64,000 nucleotides of DNA, taken from Daphnia pulex (taxonomy: Eukaryota; Arthropoda; Branchiopoda; Diplostraca; Daphniidae). The notes under the pieces are model-generated. The model was not told where the DNA came from, ran no database searches, and saw only the letters and a list, made by a program, of their open reading frames with translations. The stretch spans positions 8,898,501-8,962,500 of the forward strand of contig NC_060021.1 of NCBI RefSeq assembly GCF_021134715.1, given 5' to 3'. A program made the translations under genes and the position numbers. Of the stretch, positions 1 through 12,046 are shown piece by piece; within the stretch, counting starts at the first letter, position 1, and the number at the start of each line of letters is the position of its first letter.

Positions 1-96
1 ATCATATGAAAAAATAATAAATTGATTATCCCTCCCCTTATCCCATACTTTTGAAGAATCCGTCCATCAGCTAGTTGGCAAAAACGGTAGGGCCGT

Positions 97-2249
97 TTAT
101 TTGTCTTTCTTGTTTTCCTCAACAACTTCTTCTTCTCCTGTCGCTCCGAATTCGTTCACTCGTTTCTTGTCGACTGGATACAACCTACACAAATTCAAAA
201 GAGAATGAGTATATATAAATCAACAGCAGTTTTCAGAACAAACAAGGAAAAGAAATTCTGTTGGGTTAGGTTACCATCTTTGGTAAAGATAAACGAGGAA
301 AACTGCGTCATCCCGGAAACACGCCACTCGGTGTGCAGTCGGCATAGTAATGATAAAGGCAAAAATATCGTCGATGAAAGTGTTGAATGCCTTTGTGAAA
401 AAAGTAGTAAGTCGTTATCAAAAGGAAATCTTTTTCAAACGCATTTTGTGTCTACTGTACCTTATACATAAAGGCTCGCCATGGTAAGTGGGCGACTGAT
501 TTAAGTTTGTAGTTGACAAAGAGTTGAGGGAGCATGAAAAGAAATCCGAAAGCGTAGACGCCATTCACCAAGCTTTGCAATCCCCAAGAGTACCAGCTAC
601 TCGTACATATTTTACGAATAAGAGTTTTGTTAACTTTTTTTAAACAGAACGGGGAATTTTACCTTCGATGTGACGTGTAAAAGAGAGAATAGATTGCACC
701 ACCCAGACAAAGTGGATAGAGCACGTAAGACAGGTATTTCATGCTCAATGAATCGTATTGTTCAGTTTCGGCTTCCTCTTGGTTAAGCGACTGGCCGAAA
801 TTGAGTCGGGGCAATCCGTTGTTCCATTCTAATGTTATCCTAAAAGCCTTGGTAACCTTCCACACCTGTCAAAGCGACATCAGCACTATTTTGTCATTCA
901 GAGATGAATATGAATAATACCTCGATCAAAGTACCAACGGCAGCCGGTATCACAACCAAAAGACTCGTGTTTTCGTCCACCAAGTAAAGAAAGATGACGA
1001 ACTGACTGAAAGCTCTCCAAAGCAGAGTGCGAGATGAGAGTCCGACCATGTTATCTCGATCGCGCCAAAAGTAGATGTCATTTTTGAAGGCCAAAAAGTC
1101 AAATAGCATCTGTGAAAATGACGCCATGCGATAAATAAAAACAACTTGAATCTTTTAAACGCATCTATTTTGCTATGACTTACGTGAAGGGCAGCAACTA
1201 CGAAGGTGACGCAGAGCAAAACAATATTGGTATCGGCGAAGATGCCCTTAAGTTCGTCGATATCTTTTTCGGTGAATCCCATCTGGCGCAGGGTGAACAT
1301 CGCAGCGCTAAACTGCATCCAAAGGCGTAATTTTCCGAAGGAAATTGGCGAATAACTCAGTGTCACAGGAAAATCTTTCACGGACTGGTTTACAGGGACG
1401 AGATCTTCTAGCCGACAACCCAGCAAATCGATGTAAACCACGGGCAAATACTCCCCCTTGGGCGAATAACTATGGGGAAAAAACGGAATATTTTTGTCTC
1501 TATACGTAACAAATCCACATGGATGTTAATACCTTAAAACTTGAGCAATATCAGGAGGAATCTCATTTCTTGGCAAAGAATCTCTATGATCTAAAATATT
1601 AAAAATTAATTTAGAGTAGATGTGCGTGATGGGCTTTTCTTTCTTTTCCTTTCCATGCTGCTAATAAGAAATAAGAAATGAATAAATATGACCTTGGACA
1701 TTTGAATGCAAAAATTACTTACAGGTTCATTGTCTCTTAACAAATTGAAAGATTCTTGGACAGGTATTTGATACACTGAAATGGCTGTTGCGGCATAACT
1801 TGTCGTAGGATCTTGCAAAGCAGAAGCCCATTCATCGGAGTTCCATTTCTGAGTTTTCTTTGCCAGAAAGGCATGAAAGAAAAGAGTTCCATTTCTTCTT
1901 GTTTTAAATGGCAGAGGAATGTTGACAGTTTTTGTCAGGGTAACCTCAGGTTCAATATCAAATTGATCAACTAAAACAGTGTCTGAATAAGAAAATCTTT
2001 CTGTAGGGGTGACAAACAACAGCATCTGGATGAAACAAAAAAAAAAATTTATTTTAGTATATTATTTTCATTTTTTAAAGTTCAAAATGATACCTGTAGA
2101 GAATTTGAGGATTTCAGGTGAGGGAAAACGCAGTTCTTTTTTCCGGTACATGTCGGAGGAAAATACAAACTTCCTATAGTCCACACTGAATGGGCAATGT
2201 AAGCAATGAAAATGCCACTTGCAACTACGGTGAGAGAGGGTAATTTCAT
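97..2249 (-). CDS. CLPTM1L: CLPTM1-like (CLPTM1L) ER multi-pass membrane protein, complete
   Basis: Nine exons on the minus strand join in frame: 2249-2094, 2025-1723, 1657-1533, 1469-1184, 1109-921, 865-663, 596-461, 390-275, 184-97 (1,602 nt, 533 codons plus stop; human CLPTM1L is about 538). The start ATG is at 2249-2247 in an A-rich context and is followed by a signal-anchor-like hydrophobic stretch (about residues 6-27). Family hallmarks are visible: GFTEKDIDELKGIF, a FVAALHMLFDFLAFKND transmembrane stretch, KYLSYVLYPLCLGGAIYSL, WYSW, and FGFLFMLPQLFVNYKLKSVAHLPW. The C-terminus reads YPVDKKRVNEFG, then an acidic/basic tail without further hydrophobicity. Human CLPTM1L is an ER protein linked to scrambling of glucosaminyl-phosphatidylinositol for GPI-anchor synthesis; that role is family knowledge. 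All introns are short, and no damage is seen. Confidence 0.93.
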
Positions 2250-2885
2250 TTTTTACAATTTGGTGGAAACTGGAATGTCACCGGTTACAGCACCGGCTTT
2301 GTTAAGAAACGATCGACTAGTAGACTGTAGTATAAAAAAATAAACACAAGAAGAGCAAGCACTCACTAGCAGACGACGACCACCGCCTATCAGTTGGGAG
2401 ATACTAAACAAAAGCTGTCGTGTGACTCGAACTGCGCCTTTCGAAAAAAAAGAAACAGTATATTTAGTATTTAACTTCGAGTTGTTATGAACATGTTCTT
2501 TAGTTGCACTTGAAAATGAAAATATAAAAATTATATTCAAAAAGCCTACAACGTTTTCAATACAGAGCGGAATTCTCTTGTTTGCATAATATGAATAAGA
2601 AACTAAAATTCAAAAGTACGCTCATTTGGGGATATCGAGCTCTTTTTTTTTAGCCCGTACACAATCTATCACCACATACATTTTAAAGTAAGCATAGCAT
2701 TTGTTCAATGAAAATCGGCGTTGGCGCTGTGATTCATATACGGACACAATACTGGAAGGTTATTACAAATTATGATACAATGATGTGTTTCTTTTTTTTT
2801 AATGTTTTAGTACCGAATGTTCAGTTAGGATCTCACGGTGTCATTATTACATTACACCTCCAAGAGTTGAGCCGTGCCGAAATCA
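2250..2885. other. Spacer between CLPTM1L start and DLGAP stop
   Basis: This 636-bp stretch separates the start of the CLPTM1L gene from the stop of the DLGAP gene, both on the minus strand. It should hold the CLPTM1L promoter and 5' UTR and the DLGAP 3' UTR. I see AT-rich sequence with T runs (about 2641-2652) and no coding signal; short open frames here lack family resemblance. Confidence 0.5.
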
Positions 2886-4794
2886 TCACACTACCATTTC
2901 TTCATTGATTTGTTGGCTGTAGGTCAAGTCGATTGTTTCCGTTTTTTCTTCAATTACTAAATAAAAAGAAAACAAAAATGTGTATGTTACTGTCTCATGA
3001 CCTTTGGTTCCACATTTCAACAAGTTAATTTACCCCAGTCGTCATCATTCTTTTTAGCTTTGGCAAGCTTTCGTCTCTCTTCCATCATCTTTCTTCGCGC
3101 CTCTTCCCTGGCTTTGGCAGCTTCTTGAGCCTTGGCAGACCTAGCGGGTGTTGATGAATTGTTGCTGTTTTTGCTCTTGGTCTTCAATGGTTTAGTCGCA
3201 GGTGTGGCCGCTTGCTGCTCTGGTATGACCTGTGTAAATGGAATTCCAATGATGAAAAATCGTGTCACTAATAAGAGTAATAATGATACAAACTCACTTC
3301 TACCCAGTTGTTGTCTCTCAATTGTTTGATTTCGGCAAACAGCAAATCGATGTGGTCTACTTGGATAGTCACCATATCCCAAAACCCGGCTAAGTCTTGG
3401 CCTGTCGTCGGGAATGGCTCGTCTGGACTTTGAGTCTGAAAACAAAACCAAAAGTTCATTAAGGAAACATTCGTCTAGTAATTAACATTTTGTGCTGTCA
3501 TACCAAATTTTTGCGACAGAGTCCAGCAAACTGCTCGAATTTCTGAGCCAAAAGCAATTTCGCTTTGCCAACAGCCGCTCTGACTTTTCCAGTCAACTCC
3601 TCAGAAGATTCGACACGTGATTCAAGAAGATACAATTCGTTTTTGGCTATCACAATTTGAATGCGAGTTTTTTCGTCATCTAGAATCTAAAGAAATAACA
3701 AATAACCGTTATTGAAAAATTCTAAGAACAGTAAAGTGTCATCCCTTATTTACCTTGAGAAACTTGTGTCCATCATCAACCGGAATGGCTTCTCCGTTCG
3801 TCGATTCTACCGATTCCCGAGTAATCGGCGTGCAGTTATTAGTTATTGTAGTTGCTGCTGTTGTTTCAATCGTCAACTCGGCTGTTGCGACCGTAGGTTT
3901 CGTCGATTCAGGCGACCGTTTGTCCTTGAGCTTGAGCTGTTGGCGGAATTCGGCGTTGAGGTGACGAAAAACGGGTGGCGTTGCACAGCCATCGGTAGTC
4001 TCCTGAGTGTTGTTATTGTTATGAAGTGGAATACTATGGAGGACAAAAATAAAGTCAAAAGAAGGTCAGAAAAATATAAATGGACGATTTTTCCCAGCTA
4101 ACTACCTTTTTAATGGTTCCTTTGACGTTTTCAGAGGCGACTTGACAAGAAAGAAGCCACCGGCCAGAGCAGCTGGTCCGTAAAGCCGCTCGATTCTCTG
4201 CTGTATCACAGATTTCGAGTCTTGTTGTGTTCCATGATGAGGCACCGTCGAGCTTCTAATGCGCACTCGTCCTCTTTCCTCGTTGTTTGTTGCGGTTGTT
4301 GTGGTGGCCGACGATGGACTCGTCGGTGGCTTGTATTGGAGGTATCCGTTGAGGAAATTCTGTCGTAGGTATCCTCGGTCAACACTTTTGGACCTGCCAT
4401 TCCACTGCTGATTCTGCTGTTGTTGCTGCTGATACTCGATTGGAGTTGCAGCAGTGGCCGTGATGTCTGTTAATAGGAAACCTCCTGAAGATTTTCTGGT
4501 CTTTAAATCGTGTCTACTCGTTCGGGTGGGGCTAGAATCTCGGCTTTTGGTCAAGCACAATGGCAATCTGTTACCGTCCCGACTGTTGTCTCTTGAACGG
4601 ATTCGCGAATCGTAGCGATTCAGACCGCTGTAACCAGAAACGGCACACGATAGACTGACGTACGATGGTGTTTTCTTGTTGTTGCTACTGTTGATGCTCA
4701 CTTCATTCTGAGGTTCTTCTTCACTCTTGCACGAAAACAGCTTGGCTCTATTTTTGACAAAGCTGTTTTCCTTGGTCATTGTCCCATTCATCAT
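2886..4794 (-). CDS. DLGAP: DLGAP/SAPAP-family scaffold protein with C-terminal GKAP domain
   Basis: Six coding exons: 4794-4106, 4033-3754, 3686-3504, 3435-3298, 3229-3034, 2956-2886. They total 1,557 nt in one frame, 518 codons plus stop. The first Met chosen opens the large exon (MMNGTMTKENSF); a consensus acceptor lies just upstream at about 4831, so further 5' exons are possible. The N-terminal half is low complexity, with Ser/Arg stretches and a Gln run. The C-terminal half is the GKAP domain: KFEQFAGLCRKNL, then GQDLAGFWDMV, then a Lys/Arg/Glu-rich helix EARRKMMEERRKLAKAKK. This is the order seen in SAPAP/DLGAP proteins and Drosophila vulcan, which link PSD-95/DLG to Shank at junctions. 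The C-terminus (EEMVV) is not the QTRL PDZ ligand of vertebrate SAPAPs. HURP/DLGAP5 shares the FWDM motif and is the alternative, but the DLAGFWDM form fits SAPAP better. Confidence 0.82.
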
Positions 4795-7700
4795 TTTCCC
4801 TTGGATTGTTCTGAGATTTCCAACAAATCTAGAGAAATACAAAATATGCTTTTAATGTAATTGGATTTAACTGTGGCACTTGACGAGAACTGTTACGGTC
4901 AACAGAATGCAGCAATGTGTGTAGGTCAACTACTGTGGGACACACACTAATGCACTGAGAGACTTGTCGAAATCAAGAAAGGACACTGGGAAAAACTAGT
5001 CTGCCAAAAGATGATGCCAACTGTTGCATAAACTGAAGAATTTAACTTTGGAACATGAAAATGCAAAAGAAAGTGAAGGAATGCCCAAATCTGATGAGCA
5101 GTTTAAATAACATTCGCCGAGTGAAACTTGTTCACCACCTGGGGGATGGCCAAATTGAGTGTGTGCCTGTGTGCGTGGGGCGTGACATGTTTACCAATTC
5201 GGCACATATGGCTGAGAGAGAGTAGCTAGGCCAGCTGTCAAAAATTATTCGAATCACTGAGAATAAACTCTGTGGAAAATGCCATTTTACCTGAAAAATG
5301 ACGATATTTAATGAGAAGGGATGAAACAAGAAGATTGTCAAACAGTTGAGTCAACTGGAATGACAGCTGTGTGTGAAACTGAACTGTGCTGCAGTCAATG
5401 TGACTGTATATGTATATACGCCAGAATGTTGCTCCCCTCAGCGGTAACCAGGCGGCGAGTGAGTAGCCAAGCGAGAGCAAGTCCAGACTGAAGTGAAGTG
5501 AACTTGTTGGGCGCTGTGTTCAGCAAAGAACTCGGGCTCGGCTGATGGTACTGTAGCCAGCGACAGGCAGCGCAGAGCGGCGACGGCCGGCAGCGAGCCG
5601 AGTTGTTTTTCCTTACCATTCAATATCACTACTAGTCTCGCTCTTTTTCATTTCTTCCCACCCAACTGAGAGCTCTGGGGGAAGACGACTTTTATGCTGC
5701 ACAAGACGGTCGTTTCCCACGCTCACACATAGACTTCAGTTGCTTCCTTTTTGGTTTCGATACAAAAACGAGAAATGTATTTACTATACTAGGCAGAATA
5801 GAAGAAGACGAGTTCCACTCATCGTGACTCTTTATAGATCAAAGACATTGGCCCCTTTCAAAAAAGTAAAGAAAAGAAAAATCTTCATTGGAACGCCCGC
5901 CGGCATCACGGTGAATAACCGCAGAGACTAGGAAAGTCACCTTTACCTTTTATCATTTCGTCCATTTTCTTTTTTATTATCAGTTTTGGTCAACAATCTT
6001 CCCGTGTGAAGGGTGAAATTGTACTACAAGTGCTCCGTTAGAAATCGCACCCTAACAACATATACGGCCGCGTGTGTATACATGTAATCGGATATACTCT
6101 TGGAGATATCCACACTAGTCAGAATAAGCCTTCTTCAGTTTCACTCGAACAATTTCTGTATGCACGTTACTCTCGATGTTGAATGGGGCTATTACTTGAC
6201 GGACGTTGGCAGGAAATTGACTGAAGCACCGGCAATCAGCACTTTACGTTGTGTGTCCCCTCTCTTGTCGACATCTCTAAGGATTCCCCGGCGGCATTTC
6301 ATTTTTATCTTGGGATTCCCGTTGAACTGCCGGATACGTCATTCATTATGCACCTGCAACAACAACTATCAAGCAAGGGCAAAGAAACTTGCTTCCTCTT
6401 CTTCTTCTTAGCTTCCAAGGGAAACCTACTCACTGTATAATGTTCTATTCTGTAAAGAACTGCGTAAAAGTCTGCACAACGGCAGTAGATGCATTATCGT
6501 CAGCACATCACATGGCCGTGCGAGCACGCATAATGCTTTCCTATACTCGTCTCGTGCCAACAAACAACGCTCGTCACGTCGCGTGTCTGATGAATGACTA
6601 ATTGAGTAGTTGCTTATTTATTTACGGGGACTTGACCGGCCCGAAAGGTGCAACAGCAGCACCATGTTGTTGAAAACTCGGGTTGATTGTTGTACACGTC
6701 AATACACAAAAGTCATTTGGTATTCATCGTGAGCGGCTGCGAGCGGGCGTCGGATGGTTACGGCAGCCAAAAGTTGTTCATGTTCGTGGACATTACATTG
6801 CCACTGGGCGTGACCCAATGGGGACAATTGCTGTATAGCGAGTCGTAAAGCACTAAAACAGCTGTTGGATGGCCGGGATTCACGATCATTATTTCCCCAT
6901 TCCAATGTGCACGACGTAGGGCAAACAAAGCCAAATATTTCAAAGGAATTCAGAGTATGATTACTCTGAATTCTACAAAGTAAAAAGTAATTAGTTCCAA
7001 GTGTTGATTTACTAAAGAACAGCCATTATTTACCAGGGTTGGGTTGGCAAATGACGAATCGCCTCCGCCTTATTTTTTTCCTGTTAAAAATGATGTCAAA
7101 GTGAGAGCATAAAAGGGGATCGGTGGTGAGTTGTTCGACTATAACGTCATCGACCAAAAAGGAAACACGGGACCTCCTGTGGATCATCACGTGTTACTTG
7201 AGTTCCCTTCTACCCCAAAAGATAAGTGAAAAAGCCAGAAGAAAAACACAGTAACGCAGAGATCCATCAGTGGATTATGATGGAAACATACGATTCCATT
7301 TACCACCAATCCGTAAATGAAAATCTTACGAATTGTGTAGCGACTGGTAGTCGTGACTCGAAAGAACCGGTAAAATCGAGGCGTGTAACCGCAACAATTT
7401 TGCTCCAGAAACTATGAGTGCACAAGCGAAAGTTATGTTGACGTTACGGCAAAGCCAAATGAGCCATCCATTTGATAATAAAATTTTTCAAAACCAAGTT
7501 AGACTTTACGGATAAAAGAGTATAGACTACCACAAAGGGGACGGATAGGCCTCAGCCCCTTTCTACGTCACTGTGAAATGGACACGCCCGATTTTCGTGT
7601 TCTTCGAGTTTGTTCGCCCCCCCCCGGTCTAATTAACACAAAGCCAAAGAGAATTTAACTAGTCTTTTTCGAGTTGGACGTCAGACGAAAGACATAGAAT

Positions 7701-8369
7701 TTCAAGGACGTCTTCAGTTGATCGTTTTCCATTGTAACCAGCTTCAAACACAAAAAAGGCACAACTTGAATCACAATTCGTTTGTTGTTTAGGGTTTTTT
7801 AAATATTATTTTAGAGCTACCCCAGAGTTCCGCTCTAGATAGAGAAACAAAGGAACACAAAAGCAAAAGGGCAACGTTGGCCGCTGTGAATAGGATTATG
7901 ATCATGATTACGACCGGTCCCTCAAGGGTGTGGCGACCCGTTCAATAATAAACGAGCTCCTTTTTTTTTAAACTAAAAGCCCATAGTACTTGGACGAAAG
8001 CTAAAATTGAGATTCTTATCAAAATGGCGATAAGAATCACAATAGCACGAGTCTCTCGGAAACGTTTATTTTACCAAACTACATCTACTTTGTCTTGATC
8101 AGTTCAAACGGAATGTGGGAAAGCTACAAATACAATGGCTCAATTAAAAAATTTGGAACCAAAAACGTGATCACAATAATGAATTGCTTTTTTGAGACTT
8201 GAAATAATTTTGAATTGAGTATTTGTAAATAATACGTGCACAACGACAGGACCCGCAATGGACCGCCTGTTAATCACGGAATTTGTCGACGAATGTCTCT
8301 TTTGTTCAAGCTGAATAATATCGTTGTCTTACCAATGGATGGTTGGCAGGCAAACGAACGAAAAATCAT
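4795..8369. other. Intergenic region, no supported gene
   Basis: About 3.6 kb lie between the first assigned DLGAP coding exon and the stop of the zinc-finger gene. It probably holds the DLGAP 5' UTR and promoter; the GC-richer stretch at about 5400-5640 is the best promoter candidate, since it is followed by CT-rich and A-rich tracts. A 10-bp perfect hairpin lies at 8011-8038 and a poly-C tract at about 7617-7625. Several 60-100-codon open frames occur on both strands, but none continues through splice sites or resembles a family I know. Confidence 0.45.
8011..8038. repeat. Perfect 10-bp inverted repeat with GATA cores
   Basis: GATTCTTATC (8011-8020) and its reverse complement GATAAGAATC (8029-8038) are separated by an 8-nt loop. 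Each arm holds a GATAAG core, so this could be a paired GATA-factor site or simply a chance hairpin. It lies about 350 bp beyond the 3' end of the zinc-finger gene. Confidence 0.4.
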
Positions 8370-11300
8370 TCACGCGGGCGAAATTGATGGCTCCGTTCGA
8401 TTCGATTGTCCATAAGCCTCGTGTTTTTGAGACACGTGCGTTTTAAGATCAGAGAGTTTGAACACTTTTCCGCAGCATTTGAGATGTGTCACATCGGGCG
8501 GGCAATAAAGATTGATGGCTTTTCTGAAATGGATAAAACATTTTTGAATTAAATGAGGGTCATCAATCACTGAAACAAACATCGATCACTTCGTACCCAA
8601 TTCCATAACGATACACTGCGTTATATTCTCCATTGTCGTCCTTGTAGCCGGTCAAGCTCCGAGCTTTCGTGTTTTGCCACGTCGAGATGTTGACCAGACG
8701 GCAAAAGTCCAAGACCGCATTTGAAATCTTCTTCTTCCCATCTTTGCCGGTATCGACAGGCGCGTCGGAGGTCGATGGTGCTGCGGCTGCTGCTGAATTC
8801 CTCGCTGGCACCTCCACTTTGTCCTCAGATGGATCTCCATTCGTCAATAATGTTAAATCTGCCATCCTGGGCGGCTTGGACGAACGGCGGCGAACGCTGG
8901 ACTGTTGACGAGAGGTCAATTTAGCTTCGGCTTCAGGTCCCAAATCGAAATCAAAAAGAAAATTCGAATGAAAAATTGAAAGATAAAGTTTATTAAGTCT
9001 GAAATATCTTTCTTTCGTCCAAATTCTTAAAAAAAGGGAACTAAAATGGGTAGCATTCAACGTAGTACGGGTAGTAGGGCAAGTCAATCTAGTGATGTTT
9101 TATGAATAATGAAGCCGACTCACGGCTGGATGGTGGAGGCTGCCAATTCTTGACCGTGTTAAGACTCAGTAAAACGACATTCTCTAGCATCTCCAAATGT
9201 TTTCTCTGCTCCCAGCTGGTAAACACCGGAAGGGTTCCGTAGGCAAACTGAACAGCGTTGAGAAAAGTATCGCAATTCGATCGACCTTTCAAATCTTCCC
9301 AACGGAGGATCGCCATCTTGGAAGCGGTCCACACATAATCCAAGCACTCCGTGGCTTGAGAAATGGCTTCCACTTCCATCGTTCCACGGATTCGATTCGC
9401 GATAGAAGCCACCAGTTCCAGTAAGCGTTCAAGCAGGGGTAGCAAAGCCGACATGCTCATTACTTGCCCAGTCCGCGACTTCAATTGACGGGCTTCATCA
9501 AAGATCGAGTTGATCATAAGCAAATGAGATGGGGTCGATAAAAGAGACAGTGACTGACTGTACGTTTCTGTAAAAGAAAAGTGGAATTGACAGTGCATTT
9601 TAATTCAAAAATGTTTCAATTTTTTTTTGGTACCGTTGCGAGAAGGAGTTGGTTCAAGGGAGAGTCGGTCAGTTACTCGCTGATTACGAGGAGAAGATCG
9701 ACTAGTACGAGGTGAAACAGAAGAAACGCCAAGTGCAGCAGTATTCGTAAAAGTTGCAGTGACAGTTTCGTTTTGTGGTGCAGGAACTTTAGCGGGAATG
9801 TCAGACGCATCGATTACTTTCAAACGTGGCATCTTCTTCGGGGGTAAATGAGAGCTCGAAAAGTGTGATTGATAGTCTTTGCATGAAGCAAAGACATGGT
9901 CACAGCAATCCATCATTCCCGGCCAATAATGCAAAACGAAATCCTTCCAGTTGCTGCTCAAAGGTTTCTCTTTAATAGGTGCCATTTGAGCGTACTTTTC
10001 TCTTTTGATAGTCAAAATTTCAATGAAATAGTCGATACTTTCTTGGTTGGCACAGAAATCTGTTTAGAGCAAAAAAGTGAAATGTTTGATCAAATTGTTA
10101 CATAAGACATGAATAGCAATAAACTACCTTCCGGTTCTCCTGGCTTGTGCTGTGGAGGATATTTGTGCTGATCCGCTTGAAAACCAGGGGGACTTTTCAA
10201 ACTAGGTTTATCCGATGTCTCATTTTTAGCTACTTTGGTTTGTAGAAAGTTTGCTGCGAATTTTTTACCCCGTTTAGTACCACATAATATAGACCGATTA
10301 GTGTCTAATCTCACTTACTTATTTTAGTTTGGTGTACGTCCATATCTGTTGTTTCATCGTCGAAGGCATTCTTGTCCACTTGAGACATGACAACAGACAT
10401 ATTGGGGACAGGTTTGGGCGGCCGATGAGATCGGGTTATGTGCTTCTCCAACAACTGACAATTTTCTCGCATCAGTCCACAACAAATGACTTTTCCCGGC
10501 CAGTAGTACTGCATGAAACCGGCCAAACTGAGGGCCAGTGGAATGTGAGAGGACGACGGGGTTTGCCGCGGCATGTTCATATGCCCATACTTGCTCAACT
10601 TGAGAGCCAGTACTTCGCTAAAATATTTCAGGCGTTCAACGTTAGCTACAAAGTTTTCTGGCGCACCCGGTAAATGTTGGGGCTCATATTTCATCTGATC
10701 ACGTTCGAGTTCTTCCATCTGTTCTTCACTTTGGTTATCAAGAGCATTCTGACTATTGAATCTCTTACGAGCGCGTTTCGGTCGATTAGTGGTTTTCTCA
10801 TCTCCTGAATCTAAGGTGCGATTAAAATTAGTACAGTATTGGTTAAAAAGAAAACGAATATAATTAATACCTAATGATGATTCAATATTAGCTATAGTCT
10901 GATTAAGTTTGACTTGTTTGTGACTCAAAGGACCAGGTCGAGATGTTGGACCTGATAGAAAGATTAGTTTTTAAATGAAATTTTCTGAAATGAAATAAAA
11001 AAGTTTTCTCTTACTTAATGTCTTTCGTTTCCGCTCAACTAGATTTTGATTGTCGTTTGAGGAAGGTTTTTGTGAAGCGATCGTTTGTTGAAAGTTTGTG
11101 GCGGATTGAGAGGTGACGCAACTTTTATAGCTTGTTTCACCTGAAAGGGAAGCAATATCACTGCTGCTGTCTGATTGATCACCAACCACCAACTGAGCAG
11201 TTGAAGATGAGGAGGCAGATGGGGTTTTGCTCAATATTTCAACTTCATTCATTCCTACTTCAGGTGCCATAGCTGAGACACAACTCAGATTGAGAGGTGG

Positions 11301-12046
11301 CGATGGAATTTTAAATTTTGGCAAATGACACTTGTAATAGTGATCACTGTACTTTTGTGGGGTACTGAATTGTTTCTTGCAACAACTCATGGCGCCAGGC
11401 CAATAAGATTGGATGAATGCTTCATAGCTACAGGCTAGTGGAATGTCACTAAGAGAATCCGGGACTATGCAGTTGCTCAGTTTGTTGTACTTGTCAATTT
11501 TGAGTTGAAGGGCCTTGAGGAAATAATTTAGTTTTTCCCGTGTTGCTGGGATATCTGTAAAAACGTAAAATTCCAGTAATGAAATGAGAGACATCATAAC
11601 TTATAAAATGTAAAGCTAACGTTCAGGATCTCCATGTGCATGTTGGGGTGGGTAGCACTTGTGGTCTGTCAAAATTTCTTTGATGCTTGCAGAATCAAGG
11701 GTCCCAGAACCAACTTCAATGTCTATGGAGGAAAATGTGACATTTATATGAATTGTGAACCACTGCAAAGAGATTAGACCATACCTTCTAGCGAAGACAG
11801 TAAACCTTCAGATGATGGAAGCAAAGCCAGTTTTTTGGGTTTATTCACAAGCATTTCATGTGCAAAGGAAAGTTCTGAATCGCTGGAATTGTTGAAGTCA
11901 CTCAACCTGGCAACAGCATTTGAATCTTCTACAGTTGGACTGCTCGATTCGATGACAATGGACGAAGTGCTGCTTTGTGATGACGAATTGTCATTGTGAA
12001 GATTACCATTGTATGGAACCATTTCTTTCCCGATAACGCTCACCAT
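8370..12046 (-). CDS. Unrecognised protein with three repeated CC-HH finger modules
   Basis: Ten exons join in one frame: 12046-11785, 11722-11621, 11554-11015, 10951-10871, 10810-10319, 10253-10128, 10059-9634, 9567-9124, about 8930-8597, 8523-8370 (2,961 nt, 986 codons plus stop). The acceptor near 8930 and the exon ending at 10319 are the least certain borders. The start Met opens MVSVIGKEMV; an upstream exon cannot be excluded. Three modules of about 100 residues recur, each with: DxxxYxPQHxxGxPE, a helix with KxxKY, a short SxIPLA-like linker, YWPGxxxCC, then H-x4-H and PP/P. Finger cores are CCKKQF...H-x4-H, CCGLMR...H-x4-H and CCDHVF...H-x4-H. A fourth finger (CCGKVFKLSDLKTH) ends the protein. 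Between module 3 and the end is a helical segment of about 145 residues. Ser/Thr-rich linkers separate the modules. The spacing from the second Cys onward is that of a C2H2 finger (C-x3-F-x5-hydrophobic-x2-H-x4-H), but the first Cys is adjacent. I do not recognise the family; nucleic-acid or protein binding through the fingers is inference. Confidence 0.72.

Noticed and set aside
2253-2540. 95-codon minus-strand frame next to the CLPTM1L start
   Set aside because: The true start is the ATG at 2249 in another frame that opens the signal anchor. This frame is low complexity and ends in the 5' UTR.
5238-5629. Overlapping minus-strand open frames upstream of DLGAP
   Set aside because: They overlap in different frames across a GC-richer, promoter-like stretch. 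A coding first exon could not be joined in frame with any confidence.
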